64,000 nt of DNA from Apium graveolens. Its lineage: Eukaryota > Streptophyta > Magnoliopsida > Apiales > Apiaceae. The stretch lies in the NCBI RefSeq assembly GCF_009905375.1, contig NW_027418162.1, positions 1-64,000 on the forward strand, given 5' to 3'. Within the stretch, counting starts at the first letter, position 1; every line of letters starts with the position of its first letter. Position numbers and translations under genes: made by a program. Under the pieces are notes generated by a model. The model saw only the letters and a list, made by a program, of their open reading frames with translations, was not told the DNA's origin and did no database searches. Below, one piece after another: positions 10,666-24,140 of this stretch.

Positions 10666-11846
10666 TATACCAGTACATCGCACTGGCTATTTGTAAATTG
10701 TTATTATAAATATTTAAATTCTAATTTTATTTATTTTTAAATATTTTAATATTATTCTAAATAAATTTAACTTTAGTTAATTTTATAAATTAAAATTAAT
10801 AATGTATCTTATAATATACTTCAAAATAATATTTGTTCTTTATATTTTTAAATAATTGTGTCTATAGTTGTATCTCATACATTTATTTATCTTTTAGTTA
10901 TTTAATTTTTCCTAAAATATGATTCTAATAAAAAAATTTGTAATTAAATACTCAATGTGTGTCTTGTGAATTCAAGTTTTTTTTAATGGAATGTTTGTTT
11001 GTTGTAATATCTCATGTAATAATTAATTGATGTAATTTATGTGTACATTATTTAGGTATTTGTTCTTATTATTTGTTCTTTTGTCTTTATAACTTTTTAA
11101 TATTTGTTTTTTGTTTTTATTTAAAGTAATTACATATAATAAATGATTAGAATGATTTTTTATAAACAAATTACATCTTTATTTCTTGAATTTATTAGGA
11201 AAACTATTGTTTTTTTTTAAAATATTTTTTTTTTACTATGAACTCTGTATGTATTAATTAATTGATATAACTTATTTGTACATTTTTTTATATTTTTTTA
11301 TTTATAAATTTGTTCTTTATGTTGTTTGTTTATATAGCTTTTTGATATTTGTTTAGGATTTTTGTATAAAATAATTACATATTATAAATGAGTAGAATTG
11401 GTATAATTGAAAAAACAACATTTTTATTTCATGAGATTAGTTTTACTTTGAACTTAAGTACTTCAACTTAAACTTGAGTGAGGTTGTTTTAGTAATTTGT
11501 TTCATTTTTCTTTAAATATTATTTTGTTTTGTTGTACTTTGAACTTCATATATTAATTAATTGATGTAACTTAATTGTGTATTTTTGTTATTTTTTATTT
11601 ATGTAATTATTCTTTATATATGTTTGTTTGTTTCTATCATTTTTTTATATTTGTTTATGGGTTCTTTATATTTTTTATTTAAGTTTAAAATTTAAAACGA
11701 GAATATATATATTATAACTATCAAAGTAGTAATTTAAACAAATGACTAACACATGATAATTAAAAATAAATGTCGATATTCTATAATTTTTAATTTCACT
11801 TAAACCTCATAAAGATACTTAATTTAATTATATTTATGTCTGAATA
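10666..11846. repeat. Degenerate tandem-repeat zone, 230-300-bp period
   Basis: The phrase ATTAATTAATTGAT(G/A)TAA...T(T/G)TACAT, then TTTGTTC/TTTATGTTTG, AATAATTACATATTATAAAT, then TACTTTGAACT recurs starting near 11025, 11256 and 11553. Spacing is irregular and monomers are diverged. The zone opens with CCAGT-acatcgc-ACTGG (10670-10686), another Helitron-end-like hairpin. The last 150 bp (11691-11846) is A-type-specific flank of the gypsy LTR. No coding region. Confidence 0.6.
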
Positions 11847-13575
11847 TGAAATACCCCGACTTTTTTTAGACAATAAAATATACTTAAATATCAAACTAAA
11901 ACTACAAATTTTATTCATGTTTCTAATAAGTCTCAAATAAGCATAGGCAATTTTTTAATCTCAAACATAAATAGCATTATATAGCAAATCTTGAAAGCGT
12001 TCCTATATAAACATAATCACTAAAATATTATTCCAAACTAAGCTAATCCTTGTTCCAAAAGCTTAGTATATCAAAATTTTGTAAGTAATTAACCAAAGAG
12101 CCCAGCAAGAAACATCTCGGGCCAGGTGACACAGTTTTATAATTTTCCTTACGAAGGTATCATAAGTGTGTGCCCTTGCATTCTCTAAGTATAAAAAGCA
12201 ACTTCCCAAACTATATGCACAAAAATATTTTAAAGATTTTAAAATAAAGTAAAGTGTTAAGAGTTAACTTATCTCAGTCACTTGAATGAATCCAAATATA
12301 ATGCCAAATAATCCTAATTTAAATAGATGAAGCAAAATATAATTAATATATAATACCAATTATTTTAAAAATGACATGTATATAAGATGAGGCATAATAA
12401 CTTTGTCCACACATGTATTCTCAGTGTAAAGGTCACTAATGATAAAATTATACAACCCTTATACTAAATTATACTAAATGTTCATGCTGACAATAAGGGA
12501 AAAATAAATAAATAAAACATGTAAGTAAACTTTTTAAACTTATAAATATTAACATATACTTATTTATATAAAAATATATATAACTTATGAAAAACACATT
12601 ATTTGCATAATCACATTATTCCTGAAATATAATAATAATAATAATAATAACAATAATAATAATAATAATAATTATTATTATAATAATAATAATAGACATA
12701 ATAATAATAATACATGAGGGACAAGTGCATAAATCATTTAGTGAGAGAGGAAAGGTGTAAAGTATCTTAACAACAAATATACCATTCCAAAAAATTCAAT
12801 TTTTCATAATATGCAAAAACTATTTTTAATTATTTATAACATAAATATATTAATATACATTTGTAAAAAGAATTTTCTCACGTTTACCTTGCATAAAATG
12901 TAATTACATACAAATATTTATGTACAAAATACTATGACATAACTCATGTGAAATTAATAACTAAAATTTGTTGATGTGATTACATTAGAAAATAATTACC
13001 AAAACTAGCACATACATAACAAAACTTATAAACACCTATAAAATAACAAGTAAAATAAGGTGTTTAATGGTAGGTCTGTAGGCAAGACCTCTAACTCTGG
13101 CACATAGACTTAAATAGCATGGAAAGAAATTAGCAGTGTCAAAACATATATACATTCATATGGGAGCACTTAATTGTATATACAAGTCAGAGAGTGAAAA
13201 TACATGTAATATTATAAAATATAGAATGAAGTAGAACCTACCTAGTAGGAGAGTCACTGTACAAAGAGAAAAATAAAATTAGTAAGGATTATATAGAACT
13301 ATTGGTTGAACTTATTTCCTAATTTACTGTACTCACCCAGCATTTGAAATTCATACCCACTTTCAGTGAACACGTCTTATGAGCACTGCTACTTTTTACC
13401 CACTAATAACAACAAACTTAAAAATTAAAACAAAAGTTAATTATTATTTTTAAATGTAATTATTTTAATTTTCAAAACATATAACTCTATCAAATAAATT
13501 TTATAATTTACAAGAACAATTAATATCAATATATAAAATACAAAATATTTTAATATAAAAATCTCGGATATTACT
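11847..13575 (-). mobile_element. 3' LTR of minus-strand Ty3-gypsy-like element
   Basis: Read on the minus strand, the LTR starts (T/A)GTAATATCCGAG immediately after a polypurine tract and ends GGGGTATTTCA, giving imperfect TG..CA-type termini with a short inverted repeat. Length is 1,729 bp. It matches the truncated partner LTR at 115-1709 and 13832-15458. The first base of the LTR is A instead of T. No reading frame is found inside. Confidence 0.6.
12628..12711. repeat. (TAA)n / (TTA)n microsatellite in 3' LTR
   Basis: Compound run including a TAA to ATTATTATT inversion. The same place in the partner LTR is 1083-1138. This is the crossover point inferred for the chimeric LTR in R3. Confidence 0.9.
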
Positions 13576-13831
13576 TTCTACCCTCCTTAAAAAAATTTGC
13601 TCTCAAAATTTAAACATGCAAAACATATTTAAATATACCAAAAATATTTCAGTGTCAAGAAACACAAACCAAAAATAGAAGTAGTTTTTTTATAACACAC
13701 CCAACTAAACTCACACGCCACCGCATGCACATACATGATAACTTAGGTCAAGCATCACTACTCACAGGTCAAGCCCAGTCTAAAGTAAGGTAACCTAGGC
13801 TCTCAATACCATCTAGGCTCTGAATACCAAC
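13576..13831 (-). mobile_element. Collapsed 256-bp internal region of gypsy-like element (PPT to PBS)
   Basis: Minus-strand order from the PBS: TGGTATTCAGAGC (13829-13817), about 200 bp of non-coding sequence, then a stretch reading N-F-E-S-K-F-F-stop and a polypurine tract AAGGAGGGTAGAA (13588-13576) against the 3' LTR. A short Phe/Lys tail, a stop and AAGGRGGG next to a TGTAAYAYCC LTR start is the usual 3' end of Ty3-gypsy polyproteins. The whole gag-pol is missing, so this is a deletion derivative that could only have moved using other elements' proteins. Confidence 0.55.
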
Positions 13832-14823
13832 TCTAATACCCAGACTTTTTTTAAACAATAAATTATACCTAAATATCAAACTAAAACTACAAATTTTATT
13901 AATGCTTACCATAAGTCTCAAATAAGCCTACACAATTTTTTATTTCCAAACATAAATAGCATTATATAGCAAATTTTGAGAGACGTGCCTCGAATACAAA
14001 CACAATCACTAAAACATTATTCCAAAGCAAGTTCAACTTTAACATGTGCCAAAAGCTAAGCACCTGAAAGTAATGAGCTAAAGAGCCCAACAATAAAATA
14101 ATTCTAAACTAGTGGATCAAGTATCTTAATTTTATAAAACCAAAATTATTATCCGAAAATTCATATGACATAAAATATAACATAATTCTACAGCTAGCTA
14201 AGCCACAAATACCTGCTAACACAGTATCAAAAGTTCATGATTTCTGTCAATAATGGGGCACCTTACAAAGGTGTTATAGGTTTGTGCCCTTGCCAATGCA
14301 TCATAATTAGCACTCCCTAAGGTATTCCGGAACTATAAGCAATCACTAATTGGTTCACAAGTGAATTCTTGTATCTAAAACACTCTACTTAATCCATAAA
14401 TTTTTATATAAAAACAGTGCAAAAATATATTAAATATTTTAAAAATAAAGTAAAGTATGAAGAATTAAGTTACCTCAGTCACTTCAATGAATCCAAATAT
14501 AAGTGCCAAATAAATCCTAATTTAAATAGATGAAACAAAATATAACTAATATATAATACCAACTATTTTAAAAATGACATTTACATAAGATGAGGGCATA
14601 GTCAGTATGTCCCCACATATTGTAAGTGCAAAGGTCAGCTAATGATAAAATTATACAACAATTATGCTAAGTGTTCATTAGGACAACAAGGGAAAAATAA
14701 ATAAATAAAACACCTAAGTAAACTTCTTGGACTTATAAATACAAGCTAGCATATACTTATGTACACAAAAAATTATATTACTTATAAAAAACACAATAAC
14801 TTCTTAATCACATTATACCTCAA

Positions 14824-14882
<59 letters not shown>

Positions 14883-15458
14883 GTACATGAGGGATAAGTG
14901 CATAAATCATTTAGTGGGAGAGAAAAGGTGTAAAGTATCTTAACAACAAGTATACCATGTGATTTTCAGTCTAAAACTAATTCCAGCAAATTCAAATTTT
15001 CTCAATATGCAAAAACTATTTTTAATTATATATAACATAAAAATATGAATGTACATTTGTAAAAAGAACTATCTCATGTTTACCTTGCATAAAACTATGA
15101 CATAACTCATGTGAAATTAATAACTAAAATTTGTTGATGTGATTACATTAGAAAATAATTACCAAAATTAGATAGATAAAAAAAACTTATAAACACCTAT
15201 AAAATAACAATAAAATAAGCTCTTTAATCATAGCTATGTAGGCAAGGCCTTTTACCATCCCACATACACTTAAATAGCATGGAAAGAAATCAAGAGTGTC
15301 AAAACGTATATACATGAAACAGGGGAGCATTTAATTGTATATACAAGTCACATAGTAAAACATGCATGTAATATTATAAAATATAGAATGAAGAAGAACG
15401 GACCTAGTAGGAGAGTCAGTGTACAAAGAGAAAAAAAACTAGTAAGGATTATATAGAA
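13832..15458 (-). mobile_element. 5'-truncated LTR of minus-strand gypsy-like element (R2)
   Basis: Partner of the LTR at 11847-13575, together forming the only complete LTR-internal-LTR arrangement spanning R1/R2. It stops at the same base relative to the FAR1-like gene as in R1, so the truncation is older than the amplification. Confidence 0.6.
14825..14882. repeat. (TAA)n microsatellite
   Basis: Nearly pure run of about 19 units within the LTR. Confidence 0.95.
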
Positions 15459-15679
15459 GAGAAAACGGGGCATGAGGACAATCTTAAGTTTGTCCCCTAA
15501 GGTTATAAAAATAGGACGTCTTTCAGTATATACATATGTTTCATCAATTAATTCATAAACACGTCTCTAACCTCACGTCTCTCCCTCCCTCGAAATCCAA
15601 AACCGTACTCCCTTAAAATCCAAATTCACCAGTCATGTCTTAGTCCAATCCTAAAATTAGGATTTTTTTCATTAAATCA

Positions 15680-17838
15680 ATGGAGAACGATGAACATAGT
15701 CGGTGTATATACGAGCCTGAGGAAAAATAGCAGTTATCACATTATGAAGATTTTGAAGATGAATCACACAACTGTATTCAGGAACCAGATTCTATCACAG
15801 ATGAAGGCTGTCATGTTGATTCATAAGTGCCTCAAATTGGTATGGAATTTCTTACTAGTGAAGTAGCTTACGATTTTTATAAGATTTTTTCTTTGAAACA
15901 AGGATTTGCTACACGAAAATATTCATTTACTAAATTCCAAGATGGTACGGTTATAAAGAGATATTTCGTGTGTAACAAAAAGGGCTTTAAAGGGCCTCAT
16001 AAATGAGAGTTGGGGAGGGAAGTAAAACGAAAGAGAGAAACAAGAGAATTTTGTAAGGCTCATATGAATATTCATCAAACTAATGGAGGAACTTGGTGCA
16101 TTAGCAGTTTTTATAAAACACATACACATCCAATGATTGATTCTCCAAAAAAGGATTCTCCAAAAAAGAAGGTGTATTTACGTTCACATCATAAAGAACA
16201 GACCAAGATGACCATAGAAGAATATCATAGATGAGAAATTAGGCCGGCTAAAATTTCTCGTTTGCTGAATGGATCTGGTCAGCCATCAAATAAAATTACT
16301 CTACAACAAGTTAGTGATCATCTGAGAATTAGCCGAAAAAGTAACATTGGGAGAAAGTGCGGTGTAGTTATAAAAAAGTTTGGAGAGACAAGCACAAGAT
16401 TCTCAATTTTATTATGCAATAGAAATTGATGAGAATCAAGTTTGTAGAAGCATTTTATGGGCAGATGGAAGAGCGAGGAATTCATATATGTTATTTGATG
16501 ATGTTGTTGTGTTTGACATGACGTACAAAACTAATAGTTTTTCAATGCCGTTTGCACAATTTATGGGTGTAAATCATCGTATGTAATCCACTTTGTTTGG
16601 TTGTGCCCTTTTGGTGGATGAGCGTGAAGATACTTTTATTTGATTATTTGAAAATTGGTTGAAATGTAGGTGCAATTATTACGAAACAAGATCCAGCTAT
16701 CTGTAGTGCAATTAAAAAGGTTTTTCCGTATACACATCATAGATTTTGTAAGTGGCATCTTGGACTACAGGAGGATGAACATATTCGTTCACTTTGATTT
16801 TCGTATATTCCAGAATTTGATGAAATCTACTCTAAATGATCACAAAAAAGTAGAAGCATCGAAGAATCAAAAATATGTTGGACTATGATTAATGACAAAT
16901 ACCAACACTATTTTGAAGAGCCTCTGACAGAGAAACAAAAAAGCGAAAAGAAATATTGGAGATGGTTAGAGACCATGCATGTGCAAAGGCATCATTGGGT
17001 GCGAGTTAATTTAGAAAAAACCTTTTTTGCAAGTACCTCTATATTTATGTATCTTTTTATAGTCTTCATATTTTGAGCCATTTCTTTCTTTTCGTACAAG
17101 ATGTTTATTTGCTCATGTTGCTACTTTTATTTGTTAAGTATGAATCAAACAATATTTATAACTATTGTAGGTATGAAATCCATTAAAAGAAGCGAGAGTA
17201 TGAGTGTCTTTTTTGACGGATTTGTTCATAGTTCTACTGCATTGTCCGAATTTATTGATCAGATGATGGGCATAATAAGGAAGAGAAAGAAGTTTTTTTT
17301 TATATGACAATTAAACCCAACTTTGCGGAGATGTATCCGGTTGAGGCTCATACAGGTTTGTACCAGATTGGTTTTCAAAACGTTTATAGAAGAATTTAGA
17401 TTATTATTTTATTTTCGGCATAAAAATGTTAAAGGAGAGGGAGAGAATTTAACTTATGAAGTGACCTTTGACTATAAAAATAAACTTGTATCATACATGG
17501 TTGATGTTAATACATCAGATTTTAATTTTGTGTGTACTTGTGCAAAGTTTGAAAATGCAGGGCTGCTGTGCGTGTTATATCTTATGAAACAAAAATTCTT
17601 CATGAAGACAATTCTTGAGAAGTATATCTTACCAAGATGGATACTAAGTTTCCCATACACTACTTATGAAAGGGTTATAACACGTGACTCTAAACTACAA
17701 GAATATAATAACCTCCTATTAGTTATCCATTTTTCCCTTCCATTTCGTTGTTTACCATTTTTATATTGTGAAGTTTGTAGATGCTAGACAAATGAATACC
17801 GTGGAAAAATAGTTCTATCATTAGTTGTTTTTCTATAG
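15680..17838 (+). pseudogene. FAR1/FHY3-like pseudogene copy 2
   Basis: Same gene as 1931-4083 and carrying the same inherited stops (TAG and TAA ahead of the FAR1 finger, TGA after EEYHR, TAA after GVNHRM). The FAR1 finger keeps its terminal HTHP here. Private damage: CGA to TGA in the FAR1 finger (near 16004), TGG to TGA in the segment reading FI-W-LFENW (near 16642), TGG to TAG near the C-terminus (17786), and a frameshift just after the RKRKK run. Intron 17033-17170 has a TGTAG acceptor. Confidence 0.9.
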
Positions 17839-17935
17839 TAGTTGTGAGTGTATTATATAACCCAACTCAATACTGTGGAGAATTATTGGTGACTTGTAAT
17901 GCTGAGGAAAGGGAAGATAAAAGATGAGAAATCAT

Positions 17936-18855
17936 CTAGACAGAGGTTATTACATATATGACAAAAAGATGTAAATGGGATGAGGTTGATGGGAGAGATG
18001 GATAGAGATAATACATATTAACATAAAATAAATACTTTTTTTTGTTACCATATTAGTGGTTTTATACCAAAAAGTGTATATATCAATTATTTTCTCCTAC
18101 TATAAGTAATTGACAATATATTTATTAATTATACATATTTTAATTATTATAAAAATATTGTTATTTGTCATCAAATTTGATATTTTTCTTTAAAACCTAT
18201 CAATGATATTTGATCAAATAATTGGCAACATATACAGTATGTCATATTGGTACCATTATTTAGATGCACTATAAAATTTCTGAATTAAATATTAAAAAAA
18301 TGTAAACTAAAAAATATATGGATCATGACCATTCATTTGTCTTATTAAATAAATTGTATATACTCATGTCATACTTTAATTATTATATATAAATGGTTAT
18401 TATAATTATTATTTATACAAAGTCTTCATTGTTACTACAATTATCAACTAGACAGAGGTTATTGCAGTTATGACAAAAAGATGTAAATAACATGTTTACT
18501 AGGTGACCATATATCCAAAAATATATATATCAATTATTTTCTCTTATTATACGTAACAATATACTAAATAATTATATTTATTTTAATTATTATAAAAATA
18601 TTTTTTTTGTCATCAAATTTAATATTTCCTTTAAAATAGCTCATATTTTATCACACAATTCGGTAACATATACCATATGTCACATTGGTACCATTATTTA
18701 GATGCACTATAAAAATTTATGAATTAAATATTAAAAAATATGTCAACTAAAAAATGTATGGACTAAGCATGCATGTATGTCTTGCTTTGTCTTATTAAAT
18801 AACTTGTGTATACTAATTTTATACTTTTATTACTATATTTAAATGGTTCAAATGA
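17936..18855. repeat. P1 and P2 blocks (R2)
   Basis: Equivalent to 4187-5100, with a TAATTGACAATATA variant in P1 shared with R4 and not with R1 or R3. No gene. Confidence 0.7.
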
Positions 18856-20802
18856 GTTCAAATTCACAAAAATATAGTAAAATAAGGGGTTTATATGTAT
18901 ATAAGTACAATACAAACTTTTAATAACAATTAGTGTTTAATGACTCTTCAATATTATTTTTTAACACAAGATCACATATTTTTAACAAACTAACACACAC
19001 TATGTTTAACTGCTGATTTCACTGGGTATCTGCTTCTAATTATGCATTGCAAATGCAAAACCTTGCCAGTGTAGCAATAATTATAGGCAAAAAAACATAC
19101 TAATATTATATTGCAGTCAAACATGACCATGCAATCTCTTGAACATATGAAGAGATATTGAACAAGGGACTGGAAAAATAATTATAATCAACAATAAAAA
19201 ATATTAAAGACTTAAATTCAAATAAAAATTAAATGTTAAAAACTGCAAATATTTTTAAAGCAAAGGCCATGGATAGCCCTCAGCCATGAGAAAAATAAGG
19301 AATATAATGTAATTTAAGTTTAATGTCAAATAAGGAATATCATGTGATTAAAGTTTAATGTCAAATCTTGGAGAACATACAAAAATATTTGAATATTGAC
19401 CAATGCCAGAGCAAAAATTATTCATTACTCCTTACATACAGAAACCAAAACAATTAGAGTTAAAGTAACAATAACTCGGACAATTAACATCACCAATTTA
19501 CTGCCTATAATTGTTTTTTTATAAAAGTGAACTTAGACCAAAATATAAATGTACACACTAATTCATTTGGTACAAGAGTGCAAAGTAAATATATTTTATT
19601 AGAAACATTTACTAGATCAAAAACTCCAAGTTTTGTATTAATTAAAAATTGTGAAATTAAATATATAAGTCAAAATCATATTAAAAATAATTACTAGTTA
19701 ATACTAGTGTCAAGTGTTGAAAATAGTGTAAAAATAGTGGGCAAGAGTTGTATATTTATCATTGAATTATAAGCAAATTAAAAAATGCAGACATTCACTT
19801 AAAAATAGATTAGTAACGAATTTCATATACCAAAATTTAGATGGGAGTTTACACATCATACCTTTCAATTAATATTAATAATAATTAATAATAATAATAA
19901 TAATAATTAATATTACTGTTAATATTATTAAGAGTAATAGTAAATTTTCTTAGACTTTTTTCAATTTTATTTAAGATTAAAAATTTACGTTAGTTTAATT
20001 TCTAAAATTATAATTATAAGCACTAAAATCAATCTATGTAGTTATTTTTAAGATGACAAGTAAAGTAAGATGGGAGATAATATTTTTTGACGTATTCAAA
20101 TTTTATATGTTACATAAAATATAACTGTAATCAAAATTTAATTCTCTACAAGATATCATGTGTTACTATAATAAAAAGCTTTAGTGGGAATTTAAGTTAC
20201 AAAAATATAACCTCACTTTCATGATTTCATATACTGGCCACAAAAATATTGTACAAATAAAGGGAAATAACGAGAAATTCTCTCGTAAGCAAAAAATAGC
20301 AAGGGAAAGAAAAAAAATTACAAAAGCATAAATATAATTTTGTGCAAGAAATTATATATTACCAAAATATGACGCCATGATAAGGTCAAAATACATGTTT
20401 TTTATATAAAATGTAACAGCCTTCTATAAGTTTTTACTTTCAAAGTAACGCCACAACGGTTACTAAATGTCATGTCAAACATAAGTTACCAAAACATAAC
20501 TCCTTTTTGATGGTTATATATTATAGCAACCAAGCACATGATTAAAAAAATACATACAACTATTTTGTAATCATTCCTCTGAGAAAGATGCTTAGAAAAA
20601 TGCTTTGATCGAAATGTTAAGAGAGATTATTTGGTGAGCCAGGGGAGACCCTTGAGAGCAAGAAGAAGAAGAAGAAAAGGTTATCATCTTTCTATAAAAT
20701 ATATGTTTATATTTAGTGTTTTTTTCATACATAAGATGTGCTAAATTGTGTCATGTCATGTATTTTTACACAGAAAATGCAATTATATATAAATCTGATA
20801 AA
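18856..20802. repeat. Q1 block (R2)
   Basis: Equivalent to 5100-7026. It includes the hairpin-flanked TAA tract (about 19875-19930) and ends at AAATCTGATAAACAATGAAG. No gene. Confidence 0.7.
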
Positions 20803-22244
20803 CAATGAAGAAAATGCTCTGAGTACTTCAAAGGTATGATCTTCAATTTTTTGATTAACATAAATTAAACAAATTAATTGAGTTTTAGTAGATTACTCAC
20901 CAAATAAGTGGTTTTATTGATTTCATTAGACTTTGTGATTTCACTCGTTTTGTGTTTAACTTTGATCTATATTGAAAAATAAATCAATTGAGTGCCAACA
21001 ATATTAAGTACTTCACATTCTTCTATATAATAAGTCCGTATATTTGTTTAAAATGGTTTTATCATATGGATGGCTTATGATTTTATTTTATGGCTCTATT
21101 TTGCTAGGCCTAATTGTGCTGACTACTATGAATTTTTTATGATGTGTTGTAGTTAACTTTTGGTTATAGGTCAGCCATGGTGATCCTCGAAACCAAAGGA
21201 AAAAAGTTTTTCAAATAGACCGGCTGTGGATGATTGGACGTACATCTTATCACCAAGAGATCTATACAACCAATAAGATTTTAGAACAAATTATGACAAT
21301 GCTAAGTGTTATGGCATCATGTCAATTGGCGAAGATGACATACATAAAAGCATTAAATGCATTAAATATAGTGTGTAGTTAACTACCAATCATGTTAATT
21401 GGAAACTGAATGACGTTTTCTTTAAATCACAACTTGACACAAGTGAAGCTGACACTGTTTGTCCAATTTTCCTATTTTTTTCATAAGGGTTTGTAAAGTT
21501 CAGTTATAGAGTATTATATAGATTTTTCTTGACTTCGTGCCCATAACATATTTATATTTTAGTCAAATAAATGTCGCCTAATATTTCTTGTCTTGTATAT
21601 CGCGATAGGAGTGGGCAGTTTTTCTTTGTGTCATTAATATTATGCTGAGAAGTTTTATGAACTATAGAGAAATGACATTAGTGTTAGATGATATCACCTT
21701 CTCTGATAAGACCATTCATGCAAGCTACTTAAACAGGGGCTAAATGCAACCTGTTTTTCTGTTGCTCCAACTAGGTCAAAACCAATTCTTTTACTTAGAT
21801 ACAGAGTTGTACTTCAATGACATTGATTCCACTAGGCAATAGAATCGTCTCAGAGGCCCTAAAACAAGGTAGTGATCACTTTGACCTAGATTTTATAGAA
21901 CGCTGTCCCATCTTAAAGTCAAAACAAATTCTTTCACTTTGATCACTTTGAACTGTCCCATCTTAAAGTCTTCTCTCCGAGTCTTCGTACAAACCATATA
22001 ACCTGTATATCCAAATACGAATCCTCACTTCATAATTCTTCTAATGATAATACTCACATTCCTTTCACGAAACGTTGTTGCCTAGTGCAACGGGTCTGGT
22101 TCATAGACAATTAACTTTGATCCAGGTTTTTGTATTATATCGTTGATTACATGGTTAAGCTTGCAACAAATTTATTGGTTCGAACATTGCATGTAAATAA
22201 AAAATTGTACTTTCACTAAAATATTTTCATATATTTAGACAACG
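20803..22244. other. Central block (R2)
   Basis: Equivalent to 7027-8450. The DUF4216-like remnant (about 21108-21276) has the ATAGACCGG form and is out of frame. No intact gene. Confidence 0.6.
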
Positions 22245-22490
22245 TCTTCATTGTTACTACAATTATCATGTAGAGACAGGTTATTGCAGTTATGACAAAA
22301 AGACGTAAATCAGATGAGGTTGATAGGAGAGACTAATACATATCATTGCCTACATGGGAGAGACGAGTACATATCATTGCGTACATTAATATAAAATATG
22401 TACTTTATTCACCACATGTATGTCATAACCATTCCTTTCACTTATTAAATAACTTGTATATACTCATGTCATACTTTAATTATTAAATTT
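22245..22490. repeat. P3 block with B-type internal deletion
   Basis: Compared with R1, roughly 330 bp are missing between TACTTTATTC and ACATGTATGTCATAACC (near 22409). R4 has the same deletion with a few more bases kept (GGTTACC), so the R2 edge was trimmed a little further or the two edges differ by a later small indel. Confidence 0.75.
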
Positions 22491-24140
22491 AAACGGTTCA
22501 AATGAGTTCAAATTCACAAAAATATAATAAAATAAGGAGTTTACATGTATATAAGTACAATATCAACTTTTAATAACAATAAATGTTGAATGATACATCA
22601 ATAATATTTAAATATGAAAAACCACAAATATTTTTTAAAGCAAGGGCCATTGATGGCCTCGGCCATAAAAAACAAGGAATATCATGTGCCACATAGCAAA
22701 AAATATTCCTTACATACACATGCATAACAATTAGAGTTAAAGTAACAATAAGTGGTTCAATTTAGAACATGCGTGTGTATTGCAGCTTTATAAACCTAGT
22801 TATATTAAAATAATGAATAAACATGTCCATTACGATGCCTTATAAAGCTAGTTATATTAAAATAATGAATAAACATATCCATTGCAATTAGATTAGAGTT
22901 AAAGTAACAATAACTAGTTCAATTTAGAACATGGGTGTGCATTGCACTGTTATAAAGCTAGTTATATTAAAATAATGAATAAACATTACGGCCCATAATT
23001 AGTTTTTTTAAAAGTGAACCTAGACAAAAATATAAATGTATACCACAATTCATTTGGTGCAAGTGCCCAAGGTAAATATATTTTATTAGAAACATTTACT
23101 AGATCACAAACTCCAACTTTTGTATTGACTCAAAATTGTGAATTAAAATATATAACTAAAATCATCTTACAAAGGCTTACCATGTAATATCCAATCTAAT
23201 TATGTGTCCAAGTATAAGCAAATCAATGAATTACATGCATGAACGTAGACACTCAATTAAAAATATATTAGTAACAAATTTCATGCACCAAAATTTAGAT
23301 TCGAGTGTACATGTCATGTCTTTCAATTAATATTAATAATAATAATAATAAATAATAATAATAATAATATTTAATATTATTGTTAATATTATTAAGAGTA
23401 GAATTAATTCTGCATAGAATTTTTTCAATTTAATATAAAATTAGAAAATTTACATTAGTTAAATTTCTCAAATTATTACTTTAAGTACTAAAATCAATTT
23501 GTGTAGTCATTTTTAAGATGAAAAGTAAAGTAATACCGAAGATAATATTGTTTCACTGTATACAAATTTTAGATGTTACATAAAATATAAATGTAATCAA
23601 AATTTAATTTTGTACAAAATATTATGTGTTAGTATGATAAACCTTTAGTGAGAATTTAAGTTACCAAAATGTAACCTCATTTTCATGAATTCATATACTA
23701 GCTACCAAAATATTGTACAAATAAATAGAAATCATTTTTTTACAAAAAAATAAAAATATAATTTTGTGCAACAAATTATATATTACCAAAATATGATGTC
23801 ATGATAAGGTGAAAATATATATTTTTATATAAAAAGTAAGGCCTTCTATAGGTTTTTATTTTCAAAGTAATGCCCCTGTTATATTCCACCAACACATAAA
23901 ATTTTTTTAATGGTTATATTCCACCAAGCACATGATTAAAAAACTACATTCAACTTTTGTAATCATACTTCTTAGAAAGATGCTTAGAAAGATGTTTTAA
24001 TGGAAAATGTTAAGAGAGATTATTTGGTGAGCCAGAAGAAGAAGAAAAGATTATCATCTTAAAAAATATATGTATGTTTACATTTAGTATTTTTTTCATC
24101 CTGGATAAATTATGGCATGTCATGCAATTATAAATTTGAT
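22490..24140. repeat. Q2 block (R2)
   Basis: Equivalent to 9030-10665, including the Helitron-like subrepeats (about 22728-22990) and a TAA tract at about 23331-23367. No gene. Confidence 0.7.

Larger units (their letters stand above)
1..13717. repeat. Large tandem unit R1 (A type)
   Basis: The sequence at position 1 reappears, nearly base for base, at 13718 and again at 43115, which defines a unit of 13,717 bp. Order inside the unit: gypsy-like internal remnant and truncated LTR, FAR1-like pseudogene, P1, P2, Q1, central block, P3, Q2, degenerate tandem zone, and a second gypsy-like LTR. A-type markers are a full-length P3 block, a GAT codon near 2247 in the FAR1-like gene, a TGCAG intron acceptor, and a tail that ends in the gypsy LTR rather than in a Sirevirus. 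Confidence 0.9.
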
